Notes: generated by a model not told the origin, from the letters alone. DNA of 64,000 nucleotides from Heterocephalus glaber (GCF_000247695.1 NW_004624742.1:6579049-6643048); one strand, 5' to 3'. Shown: positions 44,450-56,584, counted from the stretch's first letter. Made by a program: numbers and translations.

Positions 44450-44830
44450 ACCAGGAAGTTTCATATCCATAATCTCTTTTGGTCCTTATAGTTGCCCTTT
44501 GAGATAGATGGTGAACACTTAGCAACCTAGTACAGAGCAGTGGAGGAGTCAATATTGAGTTCCACGTTAGTCGAATGACTTTGAACAAATATTTTAACCA
44601 TTTTAATCCCTGCTTGCTCACCATGAACTAGGATAGAATTCCTGTTTTGTGAAATCCACATTCTTGTGGTAATCCAAAGGAAGACTGTATGTCAAAGTGC
44701 TAAATCACAATGCCCATATGCAAATATCTGGTCTGTCTTTATTTCAGGAGATAAAGAAACTAAAATTGGCAGAAATGACTTGACATGCACAAAATCTCTC
44801 AGCTAAGCAGAAGATGAGCGGGAGAACATT
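44450..44830 (+). mobile_element. MIR-type fragments
   Basis: 'gttgccctttgagatagatggt' near 44490 and 'aggagataaagaaactaaaattggc' near 44745 are MIR core matches. Between them the alignment is lost, so two copies are possible. Confidence 0.45.
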
Positions 44831-45204
44831 GGGTCAGTGTGTCTTCCTTCACACAGCACTGCTTCCTAAACTGCTGACCTTTCCCCCAGACCCTTCACCG
44901 CAGAAGCAGAGGAAAAGAGACGCAGGTCATGTGGGCCCGTGTGGTCAGGATTTTGCAGAGATCTGGCCAATAACCCACTGCACCATGTCACCATAGGCCA
45001 AGCCACCACCTCTGTAGGAAGTAGAAGTATGGCTTCCTGTGCCAGACCCTGCACCAAGCCAAAGCCCTTCAAGAGTAAGTTAACTCTTGGCTACACGTCA
45101 CTTTTTACTGGGCTGTGGAGGAAGATTGCAGGGTTTTAAATTTCTGCTGATGCATTTGCAGCCAGTGTGAGTTGTATAATTTATTTGTCTTAATCAAGGT
45201 AAAA

Positions 45205-45425
45205 ATAGTTATCCTTTCTTATGTGCTTCATATGGGTACTTTACCCATTAGTCAATCAATTCTCACCTCAGACCTCTAAGGATGTAGATGCTATTATTAT
45301 TATTACCAGCTCCTTAGGTGAGAACATGTAGGCCCTTATGGGTTATGTTCCATTTCCAAGGTCATACAACAAACTAGGCTGTCCTCAGAGGTCTGGGCTC
45401 TTAATTACTCCAGGGTTTCTCAAAG
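45205..45425 (+). mobile_element. MIR
   Basis: 'cttatgtgcttcatatgggt', 'ctaaggatgtagatgctatta' and 'ccaaggtcatacaacaaact' in MIR order. Confidence 0.75.
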
Positions 45426-45461
45426 AATGGGCTATAGGCCATGTGTGTCAAAATCATCAAA

Positions 45462-45664
45462 TATCAGCGGGGTCTGACACAGGCAGAGACCCATAGTCAG
45501 GCTGAGGCAGGAAAATGGCAAGTTCAAGGCCAGCCTGGGCAACTTAGAGACTTAGCTAGACCCTGTCTCAAGATAAAAAATACTACTACTAATAATAAAT
45601 GGGGTTGGGACATAGCTCAGTGAGAACGCTTTGGGATCAATCCCCAGAACCACAAAGACAAAAA
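45462..45664 (+). mobile_element. B1-dID composite SINE
   Basis: B1 half with 'ggctgaggcaggaaaatggc' and 'aaggccagcctgggcaactt'; ID half 'ggttgggacatagctcagtg' and 'gggatcaatccccagaacca'; AAAC tail. Confidence 0.88.
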
Positions 45665-46233
45665 ACAAACAAACAAAAAATAAGCGAATGTTTACTCCCT
45701 CACCTGACCTCCATCCTCATCAACTGAAGCAGATAAACGGTAGGGAGAGACAGTGGGAGTCCAGAAATTTCTATTTCGGCAAGGTTCACACTGACTCCCA
45801 TGAACCTCCAAATTTGAGAGCCACAGTGATGCACACTCTTCGTTCTCCCAGATGCATTGTCACATGACAGGTAAGGAAGGGAACAGTTTGACCTTCAACA
45901 CTGAATGCTTTGGCATTCTGTAGACAACAAAAGCCGAGTCGTTTCCCCCTTACAATTCACTGAATAACCTATACAGCTTCTCTTTCATAGATTTGAGTGG
46001 GAGAAAGTTGTTCCGTTGATTGGCAGGGATTTTAGCATGAATAATTAATGGATAGGGCAGCTAGTACATTTGACTAATGTAATATTTCAAGCTCTACTAT
46101 CATGCTGAAGGGATTTGCCCTCCCTTAATGCATGTCTACATCCTGTCCCAGTGCTTCCACAGCATTTCCCATACAGACAATGCCAGTTCAGAGAGCCTCT
46201 GTTTCCCAGCCCTCAGAGTAAGCCAGCACTTGC
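45665..46233. other. No recognisable gene
   Basis: Unassigned. Confidence 0.5.
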
Positions 46234-46330
46234 TTTTTTTTTGGCGGGGGGGGGGGGGCCCGGGGATCGAACTTGGGACCTTGCGCTTGCGAGGCAGGTA
46301 CCGGAATCACTGAGCTAAATCCTCTGCCCT
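46234..46330 (-). mobile_element. ID-like SINE with an expanded G run
   Basis: The usual 'ggtacc' start is replaced by a 13-G run and 'cccgg'. Ends 'gctaaatcctctgccct'. Target 'acttgctttt'/'actcgctttt'. Confidence 0.88.
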
Positions 46331-46582
46331 ACTCGCTTTTATCTTGAGATAAGGTCCTCCATGCTGATGGGATCCCACTGTCATTGTCTTGATTTTTATC
46401 ATTTCCTGTCCACACCTTCAATGCCCTCTTGGTTACAACCCACTGACATAATCAGTTTGGCTAATATCACTGAGATGAATCATTATTCCTCTCTCTCTCA
46501 TCTCTATCTTTATATCTCTATCCCTGTATCACTCCTTCTTCCAGCCTCTGCTGTTTCCCAACTTGAAAAATATTTACATTGA

Positions 46583-46667
46583 GGGCCAGGGATTTAGTTC
46601 AGTGGTTCCATCGCCTGCCTTGCAAGCGCAAGGACCCGAGTTCGATGCCTGGTACCAAAAAAAAAAG
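46583..46667 (+). mobile_element. ID-like SINE
   Basis: GGGCCAGGGATTTAGTTCAG start. Target 'tttacattga' duplicated. Confidence 0.93.
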
Positions 46668-47263
46668 TTTACATTGAATATTGTACTTGGAGCTTAATTT
46701 AAGCCAATTAGGACAAAGGACTCTATCATCAAGATGTATAGTTTTGTTTGCTGTGTTCCTGAAAATTTTTATGGAGCAATTTGATTCAACAAATGTTATA
46801 TGAAACATTAATGAAAGACTAAATACTTCCTCCCGACAGTCAAGGAACAAGACAAGGATATTTACTTTTATCCTTCTATAAGGCAAACAAATGCACTCTG
46901 ATTGAAAAAGAATAGGTAAAACTATCTGTATTCAGAGATCACACGATATTGTTAGTAGAAAATCTCAAAGAATCTGCAAGAAACTACTAGAAGTAATTAT
47001 GAGGGTGCAAAGTCATAAGATATAAGAACCATACACACAAAAACATTATTTTTCTATATTTTAGGAACAACAAGCCAAAAATAAATTAAGAAAACAATTT
47101 CATTTCTAACAGCACCAAAAATATATATAATAAGTTTAATAAAAGTGGAAAATGTATACTACAAACCACAAAATAAAGATGAGATACAATAAATAAAATC
47201 TAAATAAATGATAAGACATTTCATGTCAATGAACTAGAAAGACTCAATGTTATTGGTCTGTCA

Positions 47264-47368
47264 GTTTTGTTTTGTTTTGTTTTGTTTTGTTTTTGGTACT
47301 GGGGATCCAAATCAGGACCTTTTGGTTTTGAGGCAGCCACGGTACCACTGAGCTAAATCCCCGGCCCT
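47264..47368 (-). mobile_element. ID-like SINE in LINE-1
   Basis: (TTTTG)n tail and 'gctaaatccccggccct' end. Target 'agactcaatgttatt'/'agactcaatattatt'. Confidence 0.94.
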
Positions 47369-47948
47369 GAAGACTCAATATTATTAAAGTAGCAATTTCT
47401 CTCAAATAGACTTATAAATTCAACAGGACCCTATAAAAATCGCAGCAACCCACCCCTTTTAAAATAAATTGACAAATTAATTCTAAAATTTATATGGAAA
47501 AGCAAAGGACCGAGAAAAGCCAAAACAACTTTAAAAGGAGAACAAAGGTGGAAGACATATTAATCAATATACAAATTTATTATAAATCTACAGTACTCAA
47601 GACACTATTCTATTGATATAAGAATAGACATATAAATACAAGGAAGAGAACTGAGTCCAGAAATAAACCTTATACTTACAATGATTTGGTTTTCAACAAA
47701 GATGTCAAAACAATTCATTAAATAAAGTGTACCCCCCCCAACAAATGATGGTGAGACAATTTGGTATCCATATGCAGAAAAATGAACTTATAGTGAACAG
47801 AGATAATTTCATAGATCTAAGTATAGTAGCATAGACCTAAATGTAATAGCTAAAATTATAAAATGCCTAAGAGAAAATAACTATTTTGGATTAGGTCAAG
47901 AATTCTTAGATACAACATCAAAAGTAAACTCATTTTTAAAAAACCTTG

Positions 47949-48101
47949 ATCCAGGTGTGGTGGTGCACACCTGTTATCCCAGCACTCAGAAGGGTCAGGC
48001 AAGAGGATTACTGTGCGTTCAAGGCCAGCCTGGGCTACATAGTGAGTTCAAGGCCAGCATGAACTATACAGTGAGACCCTGTCTAAAAGAAACAAAAACA
48101 G
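47949..48101 (+). mobile_element. B1 SINE with internal duplication
   Basis: 'ccaggtgtggtggtgcacac' start; 'ttcaaggccagc' occurs twice. Confidence 0.92.
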
Positions 48102-48190
48102 GGCCAGGGATTTAGCTCAGTGGTTTCGCCGCCTGCTGCACAAGCACAAAGACCTGAGTTTGATCCCTGGTACAAAAAAAAAAAAAAAAA
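48102..48190 (+). mobile_element. ID-like SINE in a B1 tail
   Basis: Abuts the A-rich end of the B1; 'GCTGCACAAGCA' subtype. Together they look like a composite but are two separate full elements. Confidence 0.93.
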
Positions 48191-48477
48191 CAAGCGAAGA
48201 CTCCCAATAAATTGTACTTTATTGAATTTTAAAGTTTTGGCACTTCAAAATACTTTTTGAAAAGTCCTATTAATCTGATATGGTACTTATAACTACTATA
48301 ACCCAAAATAATTCTTATATCCATAATAAAAAATAAAATTGGAAAATGGGCAAAAGATTTGGATGGATATGTTCCTAAATATACATAGGTGGTGAACACA
48401 CACATGAAAAATATACACCAACATCACTAGTCAGTAGGGAAATGCAAATTAAAGCCATAATTACATACTAATTCATG

Positions 48478-48624
48478 CTGGGTATAGTGGAACACACCTA
48501 TAATCCTAGTACTAGGGAGGCAGAGGCAGGAGGATTGCCATGAGTTTAAGGCCAGCCTGAGCTACATAGTGAGCTCAAGGTCAGCCTGAACTACATAGTG
48601 AGACCCTATCTCAAAAAAAAAAAA
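48478..48624 (+). mobile_element. B1 SINE with internal duplication
   Basis: 'gctgggtatagtggaacaca' to 'gagaccctatctcaaaa'; 'ctacatagtgag' twice. Target-like 'actaattca'/'gctaattca'. Confidence 0.9.
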
Positions 48625-49357
48625 TGCTAATTCATATCTGCTAGAATGACCATAATAAAAATGAGATAATAGCATGTAGTAGTGAGGAAGTAGAAAAATT
48701 GGAACCCTCTTACACTGCTGGTGGAAATATAAGAGGTATAGCCACTTTGGAAAACTATTTGGTGGTTCTTCAAAACGTCAAATGTAGTGCTATCATATGA
48801 CCTGACATGTATTTTTCATTAATCCTGAGTAGGTATTTATTTACTCCTATCTATAAATTAAGATAAATGGAAATATATATCCACACAAAAACTTATGCAT
48901 GCATATTCATAGCACCATTATTTATAACAGCCAAAAAAGTAGAAATCACTCATATGTCTATAAACTAAAGAATATACAAAATATGATCTATCCATACAAT
49001 GCAATATTATCTTCAATAAAAAGAAAAAAGTACTGATATACACTACAATTGGATTTTTGTAACAAAAACATTATATTAAGTGAAGCCAGTCATAAAATAC
49101 CACATATAATATGATCTCTTTGATATGAAGTGTCCAATATAGACAAGTCTATAGAGATAAAAAGTTGATTAGTGATTTCTAGAAGCTAGAGGAAAATGAC
49201 TGCTAATAGACACCATGTTGCTCTTGCAAATGATAAAAATATTCTAAGATAATATGGTATCGCACAACTCTGCAAGTGATAAAAATCATTTATTTTTACA
49301 CTTTAAACATATTACATTTTAAGGTAAAAATAAAACTATTTTTATAAAAACTAACAA

Positions 49358-49441
49358 GGGGCCTGGGATTTAGCTCAGTGGTGCCACCGCCTGCCTTGCA
49401 AGCGCAAGGTCCTGAGTTCAATCCCCGGTTCAAAAAAAAAA
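49358..49441 (+). mobile_element. ID-like SINE
   Basis: GGGGCCTGGGATTTAGCTCA start. Target 'aaaaactaacaa' duplicated. Confidence 0.94.
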
Positions 49442-49593
49442 ACAAAAAAAACTAACAACAACAAAGGACACCATTAAGAAAATGAAAAGATAAGACACAG
49501 AATGGGAGAAAATATTTGCAAATCATATATATGATAAAGAAATTGTATCTAGAATATACAAAGAACATTTTCAACTCAATAAGAAGATAAATG

Positions 49594-49674
49594 AGGGCCA
49601 GGGATTTAGCTCAGTGGTTCCGGCGCCAGCCTGGCAAGCGTATGGTCCCAAGTTCAATCCCCGGTACCAAAAAA
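49594..49674 (+). mobile_element. ID-like SINE in LINE-1
   Basis: GGGCCAGGGATTTAGCTCAG start. Target 'aagaagataaatga' duplicated. Confidence 0.94.
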
Positions 49675-49926
49675 ATGAAGAAGATAAATGATCTTCACAG
49701 CAAGAGAAAGATTTAAATAGGTGACTCAACAAGTGAAATAAACACTCACTGAAATAAATGGCTAACGAGCATATGAAAATATGCTCAATGTTAGTCATTA
49801 CTCATTTGAGAAATGCAAATTAAAACTATAATGAGATTCCATTTTATATCTACTGGAAAGGCTTCTATCAAAAAGACAGATAATACTGTGTTGAAAAGTG
49901 TATGACGAAAGTGGAACATTCGTACT

Positions 49927-50297
49927 TGTTATGGCTTGTGTTTAGATGTCCCCCTAAAGCCTCATGTGAATGAGGTGGGGCTATTTTGGAGTGGCTGAAT
50001 CTAGAGTGTGTGATTGCTTCATGTGGCAACACTAGGCCCCAAGGCATATGATTAAAGGTGTGAGTGCTACCCACCCTAAATAGTCTGAATAAGGTAAAAG
50101 GGGTAGGAAGACACTGTTAAGGTCCCTTCTTGCTTTGTTACCTTCTGGCCACCATAAACTATTTCTCCTCTGCCAAGCCACTCTCCCCTAGAGCCAGCTG
50201 ATTAAGACAAACTGTAAGCCAAATAAACCTTTCCCCCTGTTAACTTTGGGTGTCAGGTATGTTGTCTCAGCAATGAGAGAAAAGTAACTAAGAGATA
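49927..50297 (+). mobile_element. MaLR-type LTR in LINE-1
   Basis: Related to 4750-5216: TGTTATGGCTTGTG start, 'gatgtccccctaaagcc', 'caaataaacctttcccc', 'tgtctcagcaatgag' near the end. Flanks gtact/atact are the 5-bp duplication within an L1 phrase. Confidence 0.78.
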
Positions 50298-50408
50298 ATA
50301 CTTTGTTGGTGGGAATGCAAAATAGTACAGCCAATTTGGAAAACAGTTGGGCAGTTTCTTGATACTTGATCCAGGGTAACCAGTTCCACTTTAAATAAAA
50401 ACACTCCT

Positions 50409-50496
50409 GGGCGGGGGATTTAGCTCAGTGGTTCTGCTGCCTGCCTCAAAAGCGCAAGGTCCTGAGTTTGATCCGTGGTACAAAAAAAAAAAAAAG
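50409..50496 (+). mobile_element. ID-like SINE
   Basis: GGGCGGGGGATTTAGCTCAG start. Target 'acactcctg' duplicated. Confidence 0.93.
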
Positions 50497-51528
50497 ACAC
50501 TCCTGTCAGGTATGATGGTGGAGTATCAAAGGCCAAATCTTCTCTTCAGGTAAATCCAATTTCTTTACTACACAGGCATTCAACCGATAGGGATCCAGCT
50601 AAGGTTTATTGTTAGGGTTGAGATAAATTGAGGTAGGCAGAAGAATCTGACAAAAACCATGCTAAATTGATTTATTACTGTTATTTTTATTTTGTAAAAA
50701 TAATTATATTTTATATATTTAAATAGCAATGGCAAGTAATTCTCATTCCTCAACATTTGTTTTATCCTGCCCATTTTCTTTTTCTTGTTCCCTCTTTATG
50801 AATAGTTCATATTTTCCAAAAATTAGAATGTTCTAAAAAGACTGTAAGAAAAACTGAAATGAAGGTTAAACACATATTTTACTTTTCAAAGAAGACAGTA
50901 AAAGAATGGCCAAAATCAAGTCTAGGGGTTTATCTGCTTTTAGCAAATCTTTGCTTCAGTCTATATCAATATAGATAATAGAATTATCTGAGGCTGGTTT
51001 TTGTAAATGCTTAATTTTACTTGATTTTTGCAAGATAATTCTTAGCAAAAAAAATTTCCAAATAATTTCTCATTTCAGCAATAATAGTAAGAGAAGAAGA
51101 TCAAATCCTTGAACTATTTGTTTAGATGAACAGAAATATTCCTTTTTGAAATAAAGGATATGCAAGATTTAGCCATGAAAGGGTTAGGGTAAAATGAAAA
51201 TCCTTTCAGTAGTAGTTGAAATCTAAGAAAATCTTTCATGGAAATTAAGCACTTGATCAAAAAGAGGAAAGGGCTATTGGCAAGAGCTGAGATTAAACAA
51301 CAATTGTCTGAGAACAATTATAAGAAGCAAGCAGTTAATAATAATATCCTCCCAGGGATCTGCTTTTCCTCAAGATGTCACTTTGGGAAAAGGCATTTGA
51401 GTTTCATTTTCTTTTAGCTCAGACAGGACAAGTGTAAAAACAAATCAAAAGTAAGACAGTTTGGATTCAAACTCACTGCTATGAAACTAACCACTTCTAC
51501 CATTTAAGCACTTTGGTTCACTGATTAT
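50497..51528. other. No recognisable gene
   Basis: AT-rich, about 1 kb, no supported feature. Confidence 0.55.
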
Positions 51529-51534
51529 GTGAAC

Positions 51535-51612
51535 CAGAAGGAGGAAGAAGAGAAAAAAGGGGAGGTGGAGGAAGATGAGGAGGAAGAAGAGGGGGAAGAA
51601 GAGGAAGAACGC
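51535..51612 (+). repeat. Purine-only (GAA/GGA)n tract
   Basis: The apparent glutamate-rich reading is low complexity, not a protein. Confidence 0.9.
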
Positions 51613-51730
51613 TCACAGAGAATCATTTTCCCATGCTGTGTTTCTCTAAAGGATAGCATGAGAATATTTTATAGTCAAAGCATTATCAATGGTATCATCA
51701 CCCACCGTGATAATTATCCTCACTACTACA

Positions 51731-51833
51731 TGACATGGTATCTTTGTTTGTTTTTTTTGGTACCCGGGATTGAACTTGGGTCCTTGCGCTTGCGTAGCAG
51801 GCGGTGAAACCACTGAGCTAAATTCCCAGCTCT
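51731..51833 (-). mobile_element. ID-like SINE, 'TTTCRCC...GCTRC' subtype
   Basis: Inserted between perfect copies of 'atcctcactactaca' (51716-51730 and 51836-51850). Confidence 0.92.
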
Positions 51834-51935
51834 TTATCCTCACTACTACATATTAACTGCCAAGTAGTACAGCCACTGTACTATGTACTTACCACAGTAA
51901 TTTAATTCTCATAGAAACACTAAAAGTTAAAATAC

Positions 51936-51936
<1 letters not shown>

Positions 51937-51966
<30 letters not shown>

Positions 51967-51970
51967 TTTT
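51937..51970 (+). repeat. (TTTA)n microsatellite
   Basis: Eight tandem units; it is the tail of the SINE that follows. Confidence 0.93.
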
Positions 51971-52047
51971 TGTGGTGCTGGAGATTGAACTCAAGGCCTT
52001 GATTGTGCAAGGAAAATGCTCTACCACTCGGGCTACACTCTGACCTC
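51971..52047 (-). mobile_element. Older ID-type SINE
   Basis: 'ggtgctggagattgaactca' and 'gctctaccactcgggctaca' in reverse orientation. Confidence 0.78.
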
Positions 52048-52206
52048 CTTTTTATTCTTACTTTAAAGATGAAAAAATCTGGTGCTTATAGAATTCACAC
52101 AGTTAGTAGAGAATAGCGTTAAATGATATTAAAACCTACTTCTGTGCGACTTTAAATCCCCTCAGATCTTCTCCCATTCCTATGGCTCAGTAGGTTAGCA
52201 TTTTCT

Positions 52207-52300
52207 TTTCTTTTCTTTCTTTTTGGTACCGGGGATTGAACTCATGTCCTTGCACTTGCGAGGCAGGCAGTGGAACCACTGAGCTAAATCCCTGGCCCAG
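52207..52300 (-). mobile_element. ID-like SINE
   Basis: 'ggtaccggggattgaactca' to 'gctaaatccctggccc'. Target 'ggttagcattttct' duplicated. Confidence 0.94.
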
Positions 52301-52580
52301 GTCCAGGTTAGCATTTTCTATAATTCCCTGAATTATAGAATTACTGTGACAGCTTCTGCCATCCTAGACAATCAAAGGGTTACATCTGAGTAAGGGTTAG
52401 GTTCTAAAGTCAGCCTGAGGGTGAAGCATTACATATATCACAATTATCCTTAAAAAAAACAACTCCAAAGTGAGTACATAGCCCTAAATTTTAGTCACAC
52501 TGAGGACTGACCACCATCAAGCTTTATTAAAGGAAAACACAAAGTAGAAGTTGACAAGCTGATGTTTGGAACAATGAGGT

Positions 52581-52746
52581 TGCTTTTTTTTTTTTTTTTT
52601 TGGTTTTTTGAGACAAAGTCTTCCAATGTTCAGGCTGGTCTTGAACTCACTGTGTAGCTCAGGCTGGTCTCAAACTCATGGCAATCCTCCTTGCCTCAGC
52701 CAATCTTGAGTGCAGGGATTACAAGCATGCATCACCACACCTGGCT
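52581..52746 (-). mobile_element. B1 SINE with internal duplication
   Basis: Poly(T), 'tttgagacaaagtcttccaa', two copies of 'aggctggtct', end 'tcaccacacctggctc'. Confidence 0.92.
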
Positions 52747-53179
52747 CAATGAGCTTGCTCGTAAATCAGCAATCACTTCCCTTTCCAAAAATAGGGGTGC
52801 ACAGAAAATTTCAAAAGTGCCCCTCCTTAACCACAGTGGGTGTTTCATTCTTCTTTGATATTTAACTTTTATTACCTTAATGTACATCAATAAAATAGTT
52901 GTAACACTAACAGAGATATGTGAGAACATATAGCACAGGATTTGGTCACAGAAGTTACTCAATAAATGTTTACTGGATTTAAATCCAAATCTACCTTGAA
53001 AATAACAAAAGTGTTCTATTTGGTTGACATTTTATGTTGCAGCTCCTTCAGACAGCAATCATTTCCTGCTTACTCTGGTTTGGTCTCCTGACCTTCAGTG
53101 GAGTCACATCTTAGCAATTTCTTCTAGTGTAGAGTTTTTTTCCCAGGAGGGACAGCTTGAGAATATGTAGTGTGCTGAT
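52747..53179. other. No recognisable gene
   Basis: Mostly unassigned; 'aagttactcaataaatgtttactgga' at about 52950 is a short L2/MIR-type 3' end. Confidence 0.5.
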
Positions 53180-53330
53180 GTAGTTTGAGGAGCCTGAGTT
53201 CTAATCTTGGCTCTGCCAATATGAGCCACAAAACTTTGGTAAATCTTTTCAGTTCTCTGGACCTCAGTTTCCTCACAGGTAAAACTGGGATGCTACTACC
53301 TCTTTACCAATAAGCCTGTTGGAGGGAGTT
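53180..53330 (-). mobile_element. MIR
   Basis: 'gttctaatcttggctctgcc' and 'ctctggacctcagtttcctcacaggtaaaac' are the reverse-strand MIR core. Confidence 0.8.
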
Positions 53331-53869
53331 CAACTTAGATAACTAACAAACTTGATCACATCAAACACTGAAATAATGTGAATTTATTTCCCTTCTAGGA
53401 AGGATAACATCATGCCAGGCCTCAGGACACCAAAGCCCAAAGACAGCCTGGGATGCCTCCTGACATATCTGGCAGGAATTGATTAAAGTGGAAGCTTCTG
53501 ACTCAAAGAGAAAGATAGCATGTAGTTCACTGGTGTTCTCTTGGGTGCCCAGGAGCTATTTCTATCAAGTTGTCAAATTATTATCTGTAAATATATTAAA
53601 TTATTCCTAATGAGGAAAAGATTTTTTAAAATTTGGATTTATGTGTGTGTATATGTGTGATGTGACCTTGGTGAAGATGTGCAGCTGTTGAACTCTGAAA
53701 GCCATTCTGAGCACATTGCTGACTGTTACATATATAAAACAGCTCATTCCAGAAATAAATTTTAAAAATATTTCACCGCTAGCAATGTGTATATATATAT
53801 GAAAAACAAACTCAGTTGCTCCTACTACATATACTCTCCCAACATAGCACATTTCCATGACTCCTAATG
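53331..53869. other. No recognisable gene
   Basis: Unassigned. A small (TG)/(TA) run lies at 53642-53658. Confidence 0.5.
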
Positions 53870-54645
53870 TGTGTCCCTACTCCCAAGCAATTCTACAGAT
53901 GATTCACCAGTGGATATCAATGGGTTGTCTTCTAATTTCATTCAGTTCTTATGCTATCTCCTGGAGTTTGCATCAAATCTTACAGGTTGAGGGTTCAGTC
54001 CCACATGACTGCCTCTGACATCAGACACCAGTCACAAGCACAGGTTGTGGCCTGTTCCATCTGATTGACCAGCTGTAAATTGGGGTTCGCCTGACCCACT
54101 CTTTGTATTGGGTTAGTTGGCTAGAGTGTCTTACAGAATTCAGAGGAACATACTTACTTACATTTACCCATTTGTTATAAAGGCTATTACAAAGAGTACA
54201 AATGCGCAGCCAGATGGAAGAGATGCACAGAGTAAGGTATGGGACAAGGGTGCAGAGTTTTCATGTCTTTTCTGAGCACACCTCTCTCCAGGAACCTCCA
54301 TGTGTTTAGCTATCTGGAGGCCCCCAGAACCCAGGCCTTTTGGCTATTTATGGAAACTTTATTATATAGGCACCATTGAGAGAATCATTGATCACTTTTT
54401 TATCAACTCAACCTTTATCCTCTCTGTCCAGCCCAAGGTCTGCCAGTGAGGTGGGACTGAAATTTCCAAACTTCTAATCACCTGTCTAGTCCTCTGGCAA
54501 CCAGCATGGATCCTTAGACTAGGGACCCTCAGCACAATCCTCTCATTAGGATTCAAAAAACATTTATCATTTCAAGAGATTCCGAGGATTTTAGAAGATT
54601 GATGTCAGGAGATTGGGATGAAGGTCAAATATACACTTCACACAC
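53870..54645. mobile_element. Possible ancient ERV LTR or internal piece
   Basis: Long stretch of even composition ending 'gaggattttagaag...gatgaaggtcaaatata', which recalls old ERVL/MLT LTRs. No ends or target repeats can be fixed. Confidence 0.3.
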
Positions 54646-55623
54646 ATTTGAAATTTTCCCCAATTGGTTGTTTCAAAATAGTTTACTATTATTCATGAAG
54701 TGTAGCTCTTATATGTATATTTAATTCATGTTATGCTCATAAGTGGCCCTTTTGGCCTGCAGAAAAACTCAGATGTGGTACAAATATTCATAATATATGG
54801 CCTCTAGAAATACTTAGCCTGGAGATCCAAGCAAACAAGGGAATAATTTGATGTAACCCACTCTCTTAGATTGTCTAATATAATTGCCTTAACATTATAC
54901 TTACTGATTGGTTAATTTGGATAGAAATTAGGATTTTTTTTCTTGAAAAGTGTGATTTAGAATCCCAGGCTGATTTTACAGAGGAGATTAGGTAAGTTAT
55001 TTGCTTTACTTTAATGGCCTTCTAGGACTCTAGTTCAGTTGTTGGTGAAATACAGTATTGCTTAGTAAGTTGACACCCAGATTTAATGAGTTTCTAGGGA
55101 GAATAATTACAGGATGACATAGACCAATGCAGCAAACTTCATTTTAAAAACATCTATCATGTGGTATTTATTTTCTTGGGTCCCTTCCATTGTATCTTAT
55201 CTCTGGGATACACATTTCTCTAGAATAAATAGAGCATTCATGATTATTACATATATTATAACACCTATACACTAGAACAGAGTGCAGCAGGAGCCTTCAA
55301 ACTATGCCTAGAAGATGGTTTAGCACATACTCATAAAATCAGTTATCCCACTTGATCATAGACCCAATGAGAACATATGCCAGAATGCAGGACAAGAGCA
55401 TGCAGATATATTGATAACTGTAGTAAATAAGAAATGAAAACTTTCACTAAAGCCAAGATCGAGCCATTCAATAATCTGGATCCTTCTACTTTCCTGTTTG
55501 TTTATGTTCCCAATCATAGGAGCACAAAACAATTCATTATTTATTTGTTTTTCACAATGACAGTGAGTACAGCATTCCAGAAAGAGAGAACACAGAGACC
55601 AAGAAATAAGAAATTGTGTGGGA
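54646..55623. other. No recognisable gene
   Basis: AT-rich, no supported feature. Confidence 0.5.
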
Positions 55624-55700
55624 GGGCCGGGGGACTTAGCTCAGTGGTTCCGCCACCTGCCTTACAAGCGCAAGGACCCGAGTTCGATCCCCAGTACCGA
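55624..55700 (+). mobile_element. ID-like SINE, tail lost
   Basis: GGGCCGGGGGACTTAGCTCA start, B-box GAGTTCGATCC. Almost no A tail remains. Confidence 0.9.
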
Positions 55701-56122
55701 AATAGCATGGGAAACTCATGGAAATAAGTCTAGGACTGCTGGGATATGTTGGCCCTAGAGAAGACTAATGAGAAGGGCAGTGGCTGGCGACAGCCTAAGA
55801 CTGCAGAGGTGTTTGCCTCGTTAGAAGGACAGCAGGAAGCTATTAAATAGTATTAAGTAAGGAAGTCACATGATCATATTTGTATTTTTATAAATTTTTG
55901 TCTAGCTGCAGAATAGAGAATGGAGGGTCAGAAGAATAGGAAGGAGGGAAAAGAAGGACTCTAAGGTTTTGATTTGAGCAACTAAGGGTCCGGGGCCATT
56001 TGTGGAGAGCAACACTGAAGCACTGGCAGGCTTTTTGTTTATTGTGGTATTTGTTTTGGGGGATGGAGGAGACTGATGATTTCAGTTTGAGATACACTAA
56101 ATTTGGGATGCCTAGGATACAC
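55701..56122. other. No recognisable gene
   Basis: 'ttagaaggacagcaggaagctattaaatag' resembles an L2 interior, too short to call. Confidence 0.45.
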
Positions 56123-56584
56123 TGTATTAGTCTGCTTGTGCAGCCATAATAAAAAAACACAGAGTTAAACAACAGAAGTGTATTTCTTGCAATGCTGCAG
56201 GATGTGGAGGCCAAGATCAAGGTGCTGGCAAGGCAGGTTTCATTTTTCTTTTCTATTGGCTTGTGACTGCCCGCAAGTTCTCACAGTTACAGAGAAAAAA
56301 AGGGTTGGAGCTTTTTGACTTTTTTTATAACTCTTTTCATAAGACACCAATCCTTTTTTTTTTTTTTTGTACCAGGGATCAAACTCGGGTCCTTATACTT
56401 GCAAGGCAGGTGGCGGAACCACTGAGCTAAACCCCTGGCCTGACGCTAATTCTATTAGGTCAGGGTCACAGCCTTAAAACTCATTAACCCCAGCTACTTG
56501 CTTAAAAGCCCCATTTCCAAATTCAGACACAGTGGGGTTGGACTTCAATATATGAATAGGGGAATAAATATTCAGTCCATAACA
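56123..56584 (-). mobile_element. MLT1-type MaLR LTR, antisense
   Basis: TGTATTAGTCTG start, 'ttaaacaacagaagtgtatt', 'gaggccaagatcaaggtgct', end 'attcagtccataaca': the reverse complement of MLT1. Interrupted by a SINE. Confidence 0.8.
56354..56440 (-). mobile_element. ID-like SINE in the MLT1 LTR
   Basis: 'gtaccagggatcaaactcgg' to 'gctaaacccctggcc'. Confidence 0.92.

Larger units (their letters stand above)
46800..49357 (+). mobile_element. LINE-1, ORF2 C-terminal half to 3' end
   Basis: In L1 order: 'gaaagactaaatacttcctcc', 'tcaaggaacaagacaaggat', 'aacaatttcatttctaacagc', 'gagaaaataactattttgga', 'gggaaatgcaaattaaagcc', 'acactgctggtggaaatata' and 'gcacaactctgcaagtgata', then an old-L1 3' region ending near 49350. 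All frames are broken. Interrupted by SINEs at 47264, 47949, 48102 and 48478. Confidence 0.88.
49452..50370 (+). mobile_element. Second LINE-1 ORF2 fragment
   Basis: 'gaatgggagaaaatatttgcaa', 'gtatctagaatatacaaagaac' and 'gaaatgcaaattaaaactataatgag' precede the MaLR LTR at 49927; 'ctttgttggtgggaatgcaaaatag' resumes after it. This repeats ORF2 parts already present upstream, so it is a separate insertion. Confidence 0.85.

Noticed and set aside
48102..48190. A B1-ID fusion element at 47949-48190
   Set aside because: Both parts are complete and the ID-like part is of the young type, whereas B1-dID carries an old ID half; this is a SINE inserted at a B1 tail.
51529..51807. Glutamate-rich open frame
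   Set aside because: It is a (GAA/GGA)n tract running into an antisense SINE; no start context or homology.
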